Below are positions 1 to 7,912 of a DNA stretch of 64,000 bases, piece after piece; positions within the stretch are counted from its first letter, which is position 1, and each line of letters begins with the position of its first letter. Source of the DNA: Cohnella phaseoli (lineage in GTDB: Bacteria > Bacillota > Bacilli > Paenibacillales > Paenibacillaceae); NCBI RefSeq assembly GCF_003386235.1, contig NZ_QRDZ01000001.1, positions 1-64,000 of the forward strand, in the 5' to 3' direction. The translations under genes and the position numbers were made by a program. Below the pieces are notes generated by a model. The model saw only the letters and a program-made list of their open reading frames with translations. It made no database searches and was not told where the DNA came from.

Positions 1-120
1 TCGCCCCGGCACGGGCACGGGACGTGGCAGGGGGGGGGTGGAAGAGGGCCCCCCCCGGGGGGGGGTTTTTCGGCTCTCTCTTCCCGGGGGAGCCCCGGGG
101 GGGGGGGGGGGGGGGGGGGA
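1..120. other. G-rich low-complexity tract, probable contig-end artefact
   Basis: This stretch is almost entirely runs of G and C, including a run of about 20 G just before position 120. Nothing else in the window has this composition. It is followed at once by ordinary sequence. It most likely reflects sequencing or assembly noise at a contig end and not biology. Confidence 0.7.
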
Positions 121-121
121 G

Positions 122-175
122 GTTCGGGAGGCTGCCCGGGTCAAGAAAGCTGTGATTAAGGTTAAGCTGGATTAA
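122..175 (+). CDS. possible C-terminal tail of a truncated upstream gene
   Basis: An open frame emerges from the G-rich tract, reads as a basic, lysine/valine-rich tail of about 17 residues and stops with TAA at 173-175. A good intrinsic terminator follows 25 bases later, which fits the end of a real transcription unit. The fragment is too short to assign to a family, and it could be chance. Confidence 0.3.
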   Translation, partial: VREAARVKKAVIKVKLD

Positions 176-199
176 CGAAACTAAAATCTTACCAAACAT

Positions 200-240
200 A
201 AGCTCCGGAATATGTCCTTGCGACGGTTCAGGAGCTTTTT
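200..240 (+). terminator. intrinsic terminator upstream of the SR1P-ppdK unit
   Basis: AAGCTCC at 200-206 pairs with GGAGCTT at 231-237, and a T run follows. The loop and right arm (about 215-240) are nearly identical to the terminator after the tRNA-Leu at 36673-36712, so the same terminator type is used at both places. It separates whatever lies to the left from the SR1P-ppdK operon. Confidence 0.75.
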
Positions 241-300
241 GGCGTTTGCCAAGGCTCAAAAACGGTCATTTTGCCAGGTTAGTTATCAATTTGGGTATTT

Positions 301-342
301 AATATGAGTCATAAATAACGAAATTAGAACAATAATATGAGT
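301..342. promoter_or_regulatory. 9-bp direct repeat, candidate CcpN operator
   Basis: AATATGAGT occurs at 301-309 and again at 334-342, 33 bp apart, about three helical turns. The pair sits immediately upstream of the -35 box of the SR1P promoter. CcpN controls sr1, gapB and pckA in Bacillus subtilis and its gene lies 3 kb downstream here, so a CcpN site is a reasonable inference. The match to the published B. subtilis CcpN motif is only partial. Confidence 0.4.
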
Positions 343-350
343 ATTATATA

Positions 351-379
351 TTGATTAAATTCGATTGGTGACTTATATT
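351..379 (+). promoter_or_regulatory. sigma-A promoter of SR1P-ppdK
   Basis: TTGATT at 351-356 and TATATT at 374-379 are separated by 17 bp. Transcription would start near 386, leaving a short leader before the ribosome site at 400-406. Confidence 0.65.
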
Positions 380-411
380 GAAAATACATTAAATTCAACG
401 AGGTGGTATTA

Positions 412-606
412 ATGTCGGGAATGGTCAATTATGATGACACAATATCTTCAAGTGTAACTTCTAATGAACTTGGAATCGTACTGTGTAAATATTGTTCGTC
501 GATGATCGGCACGTTGCCGACGAACGGATTCAAGAAGCTCTACGGCGTATGCGATAGCGAGGAATGTCAAGGCGAGAATCGGAAGGGGAACGGGTATGAG
601 CGTTAA
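412..606 (+). CDS. SR1P-like GapA-binding small protein
   Basis: A 64-residue protein whose middle part (G-I-V-L-C-x-x-C followed by L-Y-G-V-C) matches the SR1P peptide family. In Bacillus subtilis SR1P is translated from the dual-function RNA SR1 and binds glyceraldehyde-3-phosphate dehydrogenase GapA. The cysteine pairs CKYC and CDSEEC are kept. ATG 412 is chosen because GAGGTGG lies 5 bases upstream; the GTG at 403 falls inside that ribosome site. Compared with the ~39-residue B. subtilis peptide it has about 20 extra N-terminal residues and a basic tail. Its stop overlaps the start of ppdK by 11 bp, so the two are translationally coupled. In B. subtilis the sr1 gene is a CcpN target; here it sits in the same gene group as ccpN itself. 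Family assignment is from motif recognition only. Confidence 0.7.
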   Translation: MSGMVNYDDTISSSVTSNELGIVLCKYCSSMIGTLPTNGFKKLYGVCDSEECQGENRKGNGYER

Positions 607-3310
607 GCAAGTGTTTGATTTTCATGAAGGCAATGCAAGCATGAAAAGCGTTCTGGGGGGCAAAGGGGCCCATCTCGCCGAGATGACGCGCGCGGGGCTT
701 CAGGTGCCTCCCGGCTTTACAATTTCAACGGCCGCATGTCTGTCTTATTTTCAAGGGAATGAAGGATTGTCGGAGGAACTGTGGCAGGAGACGCAGTCCG
801 CACTGAGGAGACTGGAGGAACGCAAAGGACAGAAACTGGGCAACGCGGACAATCCGCTGCTCGTCTCTGTCCGCTCGGGTTCCGTCACTTCGATGCCGGG
901 AATGATGGATACGCTGCTTAACTTGGGGCTCAACGACGAGACGGTGCAAGGATTGGCTCGGCAGACCGGCAATGCTAGATTCGCCTACGATTGCTACCGC
1001 AGGCTGCTGCAGATGTTTGGCGAGGTTGTGCTGGGGATCGAGGGGTTCCGTTTCGAGAAAATACTAAGCCGGGTTAAGTCGGCGCGCGGAGCGGAGACGG
1101 ACCAGCAGTTGTCGGCGGATGGGCTGTGCGAATTAATCGAGGAATACAAGGGATGCATTGTTGCCCGGGCCGGCCGGCCGTTCCCCGAGGATGTTCACGA
1201 ACAGCTTCGCCTGGCGATTCAGGCTGTTTTCAGCTCGTGGCATAATCCCCGCGCGAAGTTTTACCGCCAATTAAACCGGATTCCCGACGATCAGGGAACG
1301 GCCGTTAACATTCAGAGCATGGTGTTCGGCAACCTGGGAAGCGACTGCGGTACCGGGGTCGTGTTTACGAGAAATCCGTCCACCGGAGAGAAAGACTTGT
1401 ATGGGGAATATCTAATCGACGCCCAAGGCGAGGACGTAGTCGCGGGTTCGAGAACGCCTCAGCCTGTCGCTTCGCTGCGCAACGACATGCCGGATACATA
1501 CGAAGAGCTGCTGCGGGTGGCGAAGCGGCTGGAGAATCACTATAGAGACATGCAGGATATCGAATTCACGGTCGAGAAAGGCAAACTCTATATTCTTCAG
1601 ACGAGAAACGGCAAGAGGAACGCGCAGGCGGCTGTCAAAATCGCGGTGGATTTGGTCAAGGAGGGCGTCATCGCGAAGGAAGAGGCTCTCCAAAGAATCG
1701 AGGCGTCCCACCTCGACCAGCTCCTGCACCGCGGCATCGACGAGAGCGCGGTCGCTGACGTGCTGGCTACGGGACTGCCCGCTTCTCCCGGAGCCGCATC
1801 GGGGCGGGCGGCTTTCGATGCGGACACCGCGGCGCGGTGGAGCAGAGACGGGATCAAGGTACTGCTCGTTCGTCCCGAGACGACGCCGGAAGACATACAT
1901 GGCGTACTGGTATCTGAAGGTGTGGTTACAAGCAGGGGAGGCATGACCAGCCATGCCGCCGTAGTCGCCAGAGGCATGGGCAAGCCGTGCGTATGCGGAT
2001 GCGAAAGTCTCGATATCGATGAGGAGCGTGGACAGATGACCGTAGGTTCTCGAACGGTCAAGGAAGGAGATCTGCTAACGATCGACGGCGCCAGCGGCCG
2101 CGTAATCGTCGGAGAGGTCCCGCTTCGCGAACCGAAGATGACCGAGCAGCTGTCGGAGCTATTGGGCTGGGCGGATGCGATACGCACGTTGGAAGTGCGC
2201 GCGAATGCCGACAACCCTGACGATGCCCGGACGGGCAGGCAGTTCGGAGCGCAAGGCATCGGACTGTGCCGGACGGAGCATATGTTTTTTGCGCCGGACC
2301 GTCTTCCGGTCGTGCAACGGATGATCGTGGCGGACGACGACGCGGAGCGCAATAAGGCGTTGGCTCAGCTTCTTCCTATGCAGCAATCGGACTTCGAGGG
2401 AATGTTCGAGCAGATGAACGGACTGCCGGTAACGATTCGGCTGCTTGATCCTCCGCTTCACGAGTTTCTTCCGCAGGAGAAGGAGCTGCTGAAACGGCTG
2501 GAGGAACTGGCGGATACGGTCGAGCCCGGCGAAGCCGAGAAAGCCGAGAAAAAGGCGATTGAAGCAACGCTTCGTAAAGTCAGGTCATTGGCCGAAGTGA
2601 ATCCGATGCTCGGTTTGCGGGGGTGCCGGCTCGGTCTCGTTCATCCGGAAATATACGATATGCAGGCGGAGGCGATCTTCAGAGCCGCTTCCCGCTGCAG
2701 GGAGCGCGGAATTTCGGTCGAATTGGAAATCATGGTGCCGTTGGTCGGCCATGTGAACGAACTGGAGATTCTTCGCAATCGTATCGATCATGCGGCTAGA
2801 CGCGTGAAGGAAGAAGAGGGCGGAATAGACGCCGCGTACAAGGTAGGAACGATGATCGAAGTTCCGCGGGCGGCGCTGACCGCCGGTCAAATCGCCCGGC
2901 ATGCGGATTTCTTCTCCTTCGGCACGAACGATCTCACTCAGATGACCTATGGCTACAGTCGCGACGATGCGGAAGGAAAGTTCCTTACGCATTACCTGGA
3001 TCACAAGCTGCTGCAGGTCAATCCGTTCCAATCGCTGGATACCGACGGCGTAGGAAAGCTGATCGAATGGGGCGTCTCCTCCGGCAGAGCGGAGAAGCCC
3101 GAGCTCAAAACGGGAATATGCGGAGAGCACGGCGGAGACAAGGAGTCGATTTTCTTCTGCCACCGCGTCGGACTGAACTACGTGAGCTGTTCGCCGTTCC
3201 GCTTGCCGATGGCGCGTATTGCGGCGGCTCAGGCGGCGATCGCGTATGGCCGTCCGCAAGGAGACGCGGCGAAATCCTCGAGCTCGGTTTCATCGTTGCC
3301 CGCGGTTTGA
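596..3310 (+). CDS. ppdK: pyruvate, phosphate dikinase
   Basis: A 904-residue cytoplasmic enzyme interconverting pyruvate + ATP + Pi and phosphoenolpyruvate + AMP + PPi. The N-terminal ATP-grasp part starts with GGKGAHLAEM near residue 24. The swivelling phosphohistidine domain carries GGMTSHAAVVARG with the catalytic His at about 453. The C-terminal PEP/pyruvate barrel has FGTNDLTQMTYGYSRDD and the catalytic Cys at about 842 in GICGEHGGD. Length is normal for the bacterial enzyme (870-900). ATG 596 follows GGAAGGGG at 581-588. The gene lies between an SR1P-like peptide and ccpN, which suggests a role in PEP synthesis under gluconeogenic conditions. In B. subtilis, by contrast, ccpN is followed by yqfL, whose product belongs to the PPDK-regulatory-protein family; no such gene is visible next to ppdK here. 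Confidence 0.97.
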   Translation: MSVKQVFDFHEGNASMKSVLGGKGAHLAEMTRAGLQVPPGFTISTAACLSYFQGNEGLSEELWQETQSALRRLEERKGQKLGNADNPLLVSVRSGSVTSMPGMMDTLLNLGLNDETVQGLARQTGNARFAYDCYRRLLQMFGEVVLGIEGFRFEKILSRVKSARGAETDQQLSADGLCELIEEYKGCIVARAGRPFPEDVHEQLRLAIQAVFSSWHNPRAKFYRQLNRIPDDQGTAVNIQSMVFGNLGSDCGTGVVFTRNPSTGEKDLYGEYLIDAQGEDVVAGSRTPQPVASLRNDMPDTYEELLRVAKRLENHYRDMQDIEFTVEKGKLYILQTRNGKRNAQAAVKIAVDLVKEGVIAKEEALQRIEASHLDQLLHRGIDESAVADVLATGLPASPGAASGRAAFDADTAARWSRDGIKVLLVRPETTPEDIHGVLVSEGVVTSRGGMTSHAAVVARGMGKPCVCGCESLDIDEERGQMTVGSRTVKEGDLLTIDGASGRVIVGEVPLREPKMTEQLSELLGWADAIRTLEVRANADNPDDARTGRQFGAQGIGLCRTEHMFFAPDRLPVVQRMIVADDDAERNKALAQLLPMQQSDFEGMFEQMNGLPVTIRLLDPPLHEFLPQEKELLKRLEELADTVEPGEAEKAEKKAIEATLRKVRSLAEVNPMLGLRGCRLGLVHPEIYDMQAEAIFRAASRCRERGISVELEIMVPLVGHVNELEILRNRIDHAARRVKEEEGGIDAAYKVGTMIEVPRAALTAGQIARHADFFSFGTNDLTQMTYGYSRDDAEGKFLTHYLDHKLLQVNPFQSLDTDGVGKLIEWGVSSGRAEKPELKTGICGEHGGDKESIFFCHRVGLNYVSCSPFRLPMARIAAAQAAIAYGRPQGDAAKSSSSVSSLPAV

Positions 3311-3350
3311 TAGAATATAGGGATGAAGGTTAGACGAGGGGGCAATCGCC

Positions 3351-3992
3351 ATCGAACTGACATCCCGCCAACAGCAAATATTGAAGATCGTCGAGGAAGA
3401 TCAGCCGATTTCCGGCGAGCAAATCGCCGAGCGGCTCAACTTGACAAGGCCCATGATCCGTTCGGATTTGGCTATGCTGGTCATGCTCGAATATTTAGAA
3501 GCCAAGCCCAAGGTGGGTTACACCTTGGGCAGCGGTTTTGTACATAAGAAAGGGGCGTCGTTGGAACGCCTGTTTGAGATGCGGGTAGGAGACTATCAGT
3601 CCGCGCCCGTTGTTATCCCCGAGACCGCGACGGTCGGAGACGCGGTCGTCTCGCTGTTCCTGGAGGATGTCGGCACCCTGTTCGTGATCGATGCGGCGGG
3701 TTGCCTAGCCGGCGTCGTATCCCGCAAGGACTTGCTGCGGATCACGATCGGCAACGCTGCCGCGGCTTCGATGCCGATCAGCCTTGTTATGACCCGCCAG
3801 CCGAATATTCACACGATCATGCCCGACGAGCGGCTGCTCGCCGCCGCCAGCAAAATGATTTCCTACGAGGTGGACAGCCTGCCTGTCGTGAACGCTGCAA
3901 GCGTTCCGGGCGATCCGCACAAGTTGGAAGTGATCGGGAGAATCACGAAGACGACGATTACGAAAGTGTTGCTGGAGCTTGCGCTCGACTAA
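3351..3992 (+). CDS. ccpN: CcpN-type transcriptional repressor of gluconeogenic genes
   Basis: About 213 residues. It has an N-terminal winged helix-turn-helix (roughly 1-60, with ISGEQIAERLNLTRPMIRSDL) and two CBS domains (about 75-205, with FLEDVGTLFVIDAAG and VVSRKDLLR), the same order as B. subtilis CcpN (YqzB). It should repress gluconeogenic genes, with CBS domains sensing nucleotides. The start is odd: no ATG, GTG or TTG lies in frame between the stop at 3324-3326 and a TTG at 3381 that already falls inside the helix-turn-helix. The sequence matching the CcpN N-terminus (IELTSRQQ) begins at ATC 3351, 8 bases after a strong GAGGGGG at 3336-3342. CTG 3357 is another option. A one-base indel in the G5 run would instead join the frame to ATG 3323. 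The 3' end overlaps the convergent AraC gene by 35 bp. Confidence 0.88.
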   Translation: MELTSRQQQILKIVEEDQPISGEQIAERLNLTRPMIRSDLAMLVMLEYLEAKPKVGYTLGSGFVHKKGASLERLFEMRVGDYQSAPVVIPETATVGDAVVSLFLEDVGTLFVIDAAGCLAGVVSRKDLLRITIGNAAAASMPISLVMTRQPNIHTIMPDERLLAAASKMISYEVDSLPVVNAASVPGDPHKLEVIGRITKTTITKVLLELALD

Positions 3993-4956
3993 TTCGTTTT
4001 ACGTATTCGCTTGGATTGCAGCCATATTGTTTGCGAAAGGTCGTTGTGAAATTGCTGGCGTTGCTATAACCGACAGAAGCTGCGATTTCGCCAATGTTCA
4101 ATCGTTCTGCTTCTATATACGCAAGGGCCTTCTCCATCCTTTTTTGACGCACAAGCTCGAAGATCGTCATCCCAAACAATTCGCGAAACCCTTTTTTTAG
4201 CTTGAATTCATTCATTCCAACCCGCCTGGACAACTCCCTGATCGATAACGGTTGTTCGAAATGATGCTGCACTAATTCGCGGGTTTGCTGCAATTTGGCC
4301 CTATCGTCATGGCGAAGCGTCATGCTTCCGCCAACAGTCCCGTATTCGTCCGATTCGCCAAACAATGCAATAAATTCAAGCGCTTTGCTTTCCAGATATA
4401 GCCGTTTCATCGTTCCCAGATGCGTGCAATTCATCATGTCCGAAACGCATCTTTGGATGGCTGGAGTGTCCGGATAACGATCGATATTTCCGCGATAATG
4501 GCTAAGCCAGGTTTCCATTTTCCGTTTCTCCGTCAAATCCCCTGCATAATACAACAGCTCGTCCGGGGTCAGCCTGATTTCCACCATTTGATTCCGGATG
4601 CCTGCTTTCTTCTCCTCATAAACCCGAACATCTTCCAGAAAAGTAACATTGCCTGTTTTTGAGCTTGTAAGACTCCTCTTGCCGTTCCATTCGTAATTCA
4701 TTTCTCCGCTTACGCAATAACTCAATTCAAACAGCTGGCAGGATTCTTGAAGCTGAAGCTTCATATCTTCTTCGAACGTAATATCCGTAATCATGATTTC
4801 CATACCCGGACGAATTCGCGTCCTGGTCATGAATCCTTTGCCTATATGAGCGGGAATGGTAAGCCGCTGTTCCTGATTGCTTTGCTGAACGTGTCCCTCG
4901 ACCATTCTCGTAAATTGATCAAATAATTCATGAATCGTAGTGATATTTAATAACAT
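3958..4956 (-). CDS. PchR-type AraC-family regulator
   Basis: A 332-residue regulator. The N-terminal ligand domain (about 50-150) has PGMEIMITDITF and LFELSYCVSGEMNYEW, the pattern of PchR-like proteins, which in Pseudomonas sense ferric siderophore. The C-terminal 100 residues are a standard AraC double helix-turn-helix (SIRELSRRVGMNEFKLKKGF and IGEIAASVGYSNASNFTTTF). It is divergent from an MFS exporter at 5166, and tandem repeats in between are the obvious binding site. By family and context it probably controls that exporter, perhaps in response to a siderophore or another amphipathic ligand. The ligand itself is inferred. ATG 4956 follows CCTCC (GGAGG on the coding strand). Confidence 0.88.
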   Translation of the reverse strand: MLLNITTIHELFDQFTRMVEGHVQQSNQEQRLTIPAHIGKGFMTRTRIRPGMEIMITDITFEEDMKLQLQESCQLFELSYCVSGEMNYEWNGKRSLTSSKTGNVTFLEDVRVYEEKKAGIRNQMVEIRLTPDELLYYAGDLTEKRKMETWLSHYRGNIDRYPDTPAIQRCVSDMMNCTHLGTMKRLYLESKALEFIALFGESDEYGTVGGSMTLRHDDRAKLQQTRELVQHHFEQPLSIRELSRRVGMNEFKLKKGFRELFGMTIFELVRQKRMEKALAYIEAERLNIGEIAASVGYSNASNFTTTFRKQYGCNPSEYVKRISRAQAPATLS

Positions 4957-5050
4957 CGCAAAATCACCTCCTTGGCATTTACATAATTGAATTCTACTGT
5001 ATCCCGCAATTTACATTCAAGCAAGCTCCATCAATAGGGAATTGAAGTTT

Positions 5051-5087
5051 TCTCCCTTAGCAGGGAATCGGTCTCCCTCGGCAGGTA
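5051..5087. promoter_or_regulatory. tandem direct repeat, likely AraC-regulator operator
   Basis: TCTCCCTTAGCAGGGA at 5051-5066 and TCTCCCTCGGCAGGTA at 5072-5087 match at 13 of 16 positions and lie exactly 21 bp apart, two helical turns. This is the geometry expected for an AraC-family protein binding same-face half-sites. It lies in the divergent region between the PchR-type regulator and the MFS gene, just upstream of a TGATAAT stretch near 5108 that could be a -10 box or half a Fur box. Confidence 0.6.
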
Positions 5088-5165
5088 GAGAAAAAAATCA
5101 AGGTGAATGATAATGATAGTTGCCGGATTTAATAAACCGGTGGGCATTTGAGGAGGGAATACAAT

Positions 5166-6617
5166 TTGGCAAATCATCCATCAATTACATTGCAAGCAGA
5201 CGATAAACTTCAGCTGCAGGTTGATCCGCGGCGTTGGTACGCGCTGGCGGTTATTCTTCTGCCCGTACTGCTTAATTCCTTGAACACCTATATGATTCAG
5301 GTCGCACTCCCGTCTATACAAGATAGCTTGAATGCCAGTTTTTCCGATGCACAGCTAATCGTCGCCGGCTTTTCTCTCAGTTTGGCTGTAGCGCTTATTG
5401 TCGGCGGGAAACTTGGCGATATCTACGGGAGAAAACGGCTGCTGCTTATCGGAGTGAGCGGATTTACGATTATGGCCATGCTCGCTGGATTGACCTCGAA
5501 CCCAACTTTGCTGATTGTCTTTCGGATTGTACAAGGGCTCGCCGCGGCACTTATCCAACCCCAGGTGTTATCCATGATGCAGGTTAATTTTCTGCCGCGG
5601 GAAAAGGGGCTTGTATTCAGTATTTACGGCGCTTTGATGGGATTCGGGTTCGCATTCGGTCTCATCCTGGGAGGAATTCTCGTCAATTGGAACGTGTACG
5701 ATCTTGGTTGGCGGACCGTTTTTTTCTTCAATGTCCCCTTCGGCATCCTTGTCCTTCTGTGTTTGCCGCTTCTGTCGGAGTCGAGCGGCGGAAGGCCGCA
5801 AAAAATCGATTGGATCGGCACCTTATTAATTATAGGAGGATTGTTTCTGCTCGTTTATCCATTGTCCGAAGGGCAAAAACAGGGCTGGCCGTTTTGGATA
5901 TGGGGCTGTCTGATCCTATCGCTTTTATTGTTGTCCGCCTTTATCGCATTTGAGATTCGCAAACAAAAAGGGGAGGGGACCGCGCTTGTTGATTTAACCA
6001 TTTTCAAACGGCGTTTATTCGGGATAGGGATGATTTCGGCCGTTTTGACCTATTTCAGCATGTTCTCCTTCTTTTTTCTCTTAACCTATTATTTGCAGTT
6101 CGGCCTGCACTTTGATGCACAAGGGACGAGTCTCGTTTTTCTGCCTCTGGGCGGCGGCTTTTTCCTGACTTCTCTGCTGTCATCGCGAATGATAAACAGG
6201 TGGGGAATGATTGTGCTGAAAATAGGGGCCTTGGTATCGGGGATATGTTTTTTCTTATTTATTTGGTTGCTTCATATTGATTCGGTACATCTATTGAGTA
6301 TTCAATACCTTGTGCTTCTGCTTGTGTACGGCTTGGGGCTTGGTCTTGTCACAACTCCTCTTACTCGAGTCGTACTGGGCACGGTTCCGTCCAAGGATGC
6401 AGGAACAGGCTCGGGTTTGTTTAATACGTTTATGTATTTGTCCAATTCGCTCGGAGTGGCGTTGATCGGTATTTTGTTTTCCGCTTCATTGGGACAGCCT
6501 TTGGGAAGTGCTGATTTGTCGGACTATGCAAGAGCGTTTGCCGTCTCTTTAGCTGTATGCGGAGTACTTGCAGTGGCTGCGTTTGTTTGCCTTTGTTTCC
6601 TGCGTGAGCGGAATTAA
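5166..6617 (+). CDS. DHA2-type MFS drug or siderophore exporter
   Basis: A 483-residue, very hydrophobic protein with about 14 membrane segments, typical of DHA2 (14-TMS) major facilitator exporters such as QacA/EmrB relatives. The loop motif GGKLGDIYGRKRLLLIG between TM2 and TM3 and the proline/glycine-rich TM5 region (GALMGFGFAFGLILGG) are visible. TTG 5166 is chosen: AGGAGGG at 5151-5157 lies 8 bases upstream, while the earlier TTG 5148 overlaps that site. Divergent from a PchR-type AraC regulator, so expression probably depends on that regulator. The family pumps drugs, dyes or endogenous metabolites out in exchange for protons. The regulator type makes a siderophore-linked role possible but not shown. 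Confidence 0.9.
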   Translation: MANHPSITLQADDKLQLQVDPRRWYALAVILLPVLLNSLNTYMIQVALPSIQDSLNASFSDAQLIVAGFSLSLAVALIVGGKLGDIYGRKRLLLIGVSGFTIMAMLAGLTSNPTLLIVFRIVQGLAAALIQPQVLSMMQVNFLPREKGLVFSIYGALMGFGFAFGLILGGILVNWNVYDLGWRTVFFFNVPFGILVLLCLPLLSESSGGRPQKIDWIGTLLIIGGLFLLVYPLSEGQKQGWPFWIWGCLILSLLLLSAFIAFEIRKQKGEGTALVDLTIFKRRLFGIGMISAVLTYFSMFSFFFLLTYYLQFGLHFDAQGTSLVFLPLGGGFFLTSLLSSRMINRWGMIVLKIGALVSGICFFLFIWLLHIDSVHLLSIQYLVLLLVYGLGLGLVTTPLTRVVLGTVPSKDAGTGSGLFNTFMYLSNSLGVALIGILFSASLGQPLGSADLSDYARAFAVSLAVCGVLAVAAFVCLCFLRERN

Positions 6618-6724
6618 ATTTTTGACGGCCCGTAAATCTTAACCCAGTTCATTTTTAATCCTTCCAAAAGCTGATAGGATAAAAACATGATCAACTTCAA
6701 ACAACAATTTTGGGAGGTACAGCC

Positions 6725-7858
6725 TTGCAGACAAACCCAGTAGAGCAATCTAACGAAACTCGGATCCCGCAAAAAATATGTACGTTTAACGATGCATGGA
6801 CGGAATGGTTGCAGGGAAGCAAGTTCCCGATTGCTTTTTTCGGAGACAGTACGGTCGACGGCGCGAATACGACGGGATGGGTGGCCAATACGATTGGAGT
6901 AGACGGCGCTTCGCCGAACGCCTTCTCGAAGAAGCTGGAGGAATTGCTTCGTCAAGCTGCGAACAACGAGGTATTGCGCATCTATAACTCGGGTTTTACC
7001 GGAACGAATGCTAGCTGGGCAGTAACGATATTGGAGGAACAGTATGGCGTAACGTCCGCTTATCATGACACGCGGATGATCGGAATTGGTTTTGGCATCA
7101 ACGACCGGCTTCTCTATCCGAACGAAAAAGCCTATCGAGACGGGTTCAAAGGATCTATCGAACAAATCATTAACTGGTGCTACTCGAAGAACATCCAACC
7201 TTTTCTGCTGACAACTCAAGCGATACTCGAACCCGGGGTGAAAACGGAATATGCGGACGACTATCCGATGAGAACGAGCGAACATGTCGCGAGCATAGCC
7301 AACGAAGTGAAGAGGGAGCTAGCGGAGAAGTACGGACTCCAGCTCGTCGATATGAACAAATATACGGAATCCTTCCTACTGTACTCCTCTATCAGCGTGC
7401 AGAAGATCATTTCGGACCGGCTGCACTTCGGAGACATGGGTCATCGGTATGAAGCGGAAGTTCTGTTCTCCTGTCTGTCCCCTCGTACGATCGTCGCGGA
7501 CGGGTACACCAAAATCGATTATTCCAGTCAGAAAATCAAAGACAGCGTACCCGACGACTGGTTGACAATACCCGAGGCGCCGACGGATAGTTTTAAAGTT
7601 TACGTGGAACATACGAAGGCGGACACAACCGATAGGAACATCATGTCCGCATGGGTTTTCGTTAACGCCAGACGGAAGCTGACGCTAAGGGCCTATAAAG
7701 GAAGTTCGCCGGATACTTATGTCAAAATAAACGGCAACAACCGAAGCTTGGACGGTGAGGAGACGATCATCGATCAATTGGATTTAGGCTTATATTATTT
7801 GGAAGTGTTCACGGGATCGTCATCAAAAGTGGACTTTAAAGGCTTTATTCTCGATTAG
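6725..7858 (+). CDS. SGNH/GDSL-family hydrolase
   Basis: A 377-residue protein. The SGNH motifs are visible: block I GDSTVDG near residue 37 with the nucleophile Ser, block III G-x-N-D in GFGINDRL near 112, and block V DRLHFGDMGH near 226 with the Asp-His pair. About 110 further residues at the C-terminus look like a small beta-sandwich. No signal peptide is evident, so it probably acts in the cytoplasm, removing acyl (acetyl) groups from sugars. TTG 6725 follows GGGAGGT at 6712-6718 with a 6-base gap. The gene ends at a strong terminator and stands at the edge of the large glycan locus, next to its likely AraC regulator. The substrate is unknown. Confidence 0.82.
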   Translation: MQTNPVEQSNETRIPQKICTFNDAWTEWLQGSKFPIAFFGDSTVDGANTTGWVANTIGVDGASPNAFSKKLEELLRQAANNEVLRIYNSGFTGTNASWAVTILEEQYGVTSAYHDTRMIGIGFGINDRLLYPNEKAYRDGFKGSIEQIINWCYSKNIQPFLLTTQAILEPGVKTEYADDYPMRTSEHVASIANEVKRELAEKYGLQLVDMNKYTESFLLYSSISVQKIISDRLHFGDMGHRYEAEVLFSCLSPRTIVADGYTKIDYSSQKIKDSVPDDWLTIPEAPTDSFKVYVEHTKADTTDRNIMSAWVFVNARRKLTLRAYKGSSPDTYVKINGNNRSLDGEETIIDQLDLGLYYLEVFTGSSSKVDFKGFILD

Positions 7859-7872
7859 TGAAACTTGCAACG

Positions 7873-7912
7873 AACAGCTCCTATCTAAATTAGATTAGGA
7901 GCTGTTGTTTTT
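7873..7912 (+). terminator. intrinsic terminator between convergent genes
   Basis: AACAGCTCCTA at 7873-7883 pairs with TAGGAGCTGTT at 7896-7906, extended by TCTA/TAGA with one bulge, and GTTTTT follows. It ends the SGNH gene. The stop of the convergent AraC gene (7885) lies inside the stem. Confidence 0.85.

Noticed and set aside
1597-2352. 251-codon open frame on the minus strand inside ppdK
   Set aside because: It lies opposite highly conserved PPDK sequence, has no ribosome site and its translation is Arg/Ser-rich low complexity, typical of antisense shadows in GC-rich codons.
5101-5125. Full Fur box before the DHA2 exporter
   Set aside because: Only the left half (TGATAAT) fits the 7-1-7 pattern; the right half matches at three of seven positions, so it is mentioned only as a half-site or -10 box.
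6614-7285. 223-codon minus-strand open frame opposite the SGNH hydrolase
   Set aside because: The forward frame carries all SGNH motifs and a good ribosome site; the reverse one does not resemble any protein.
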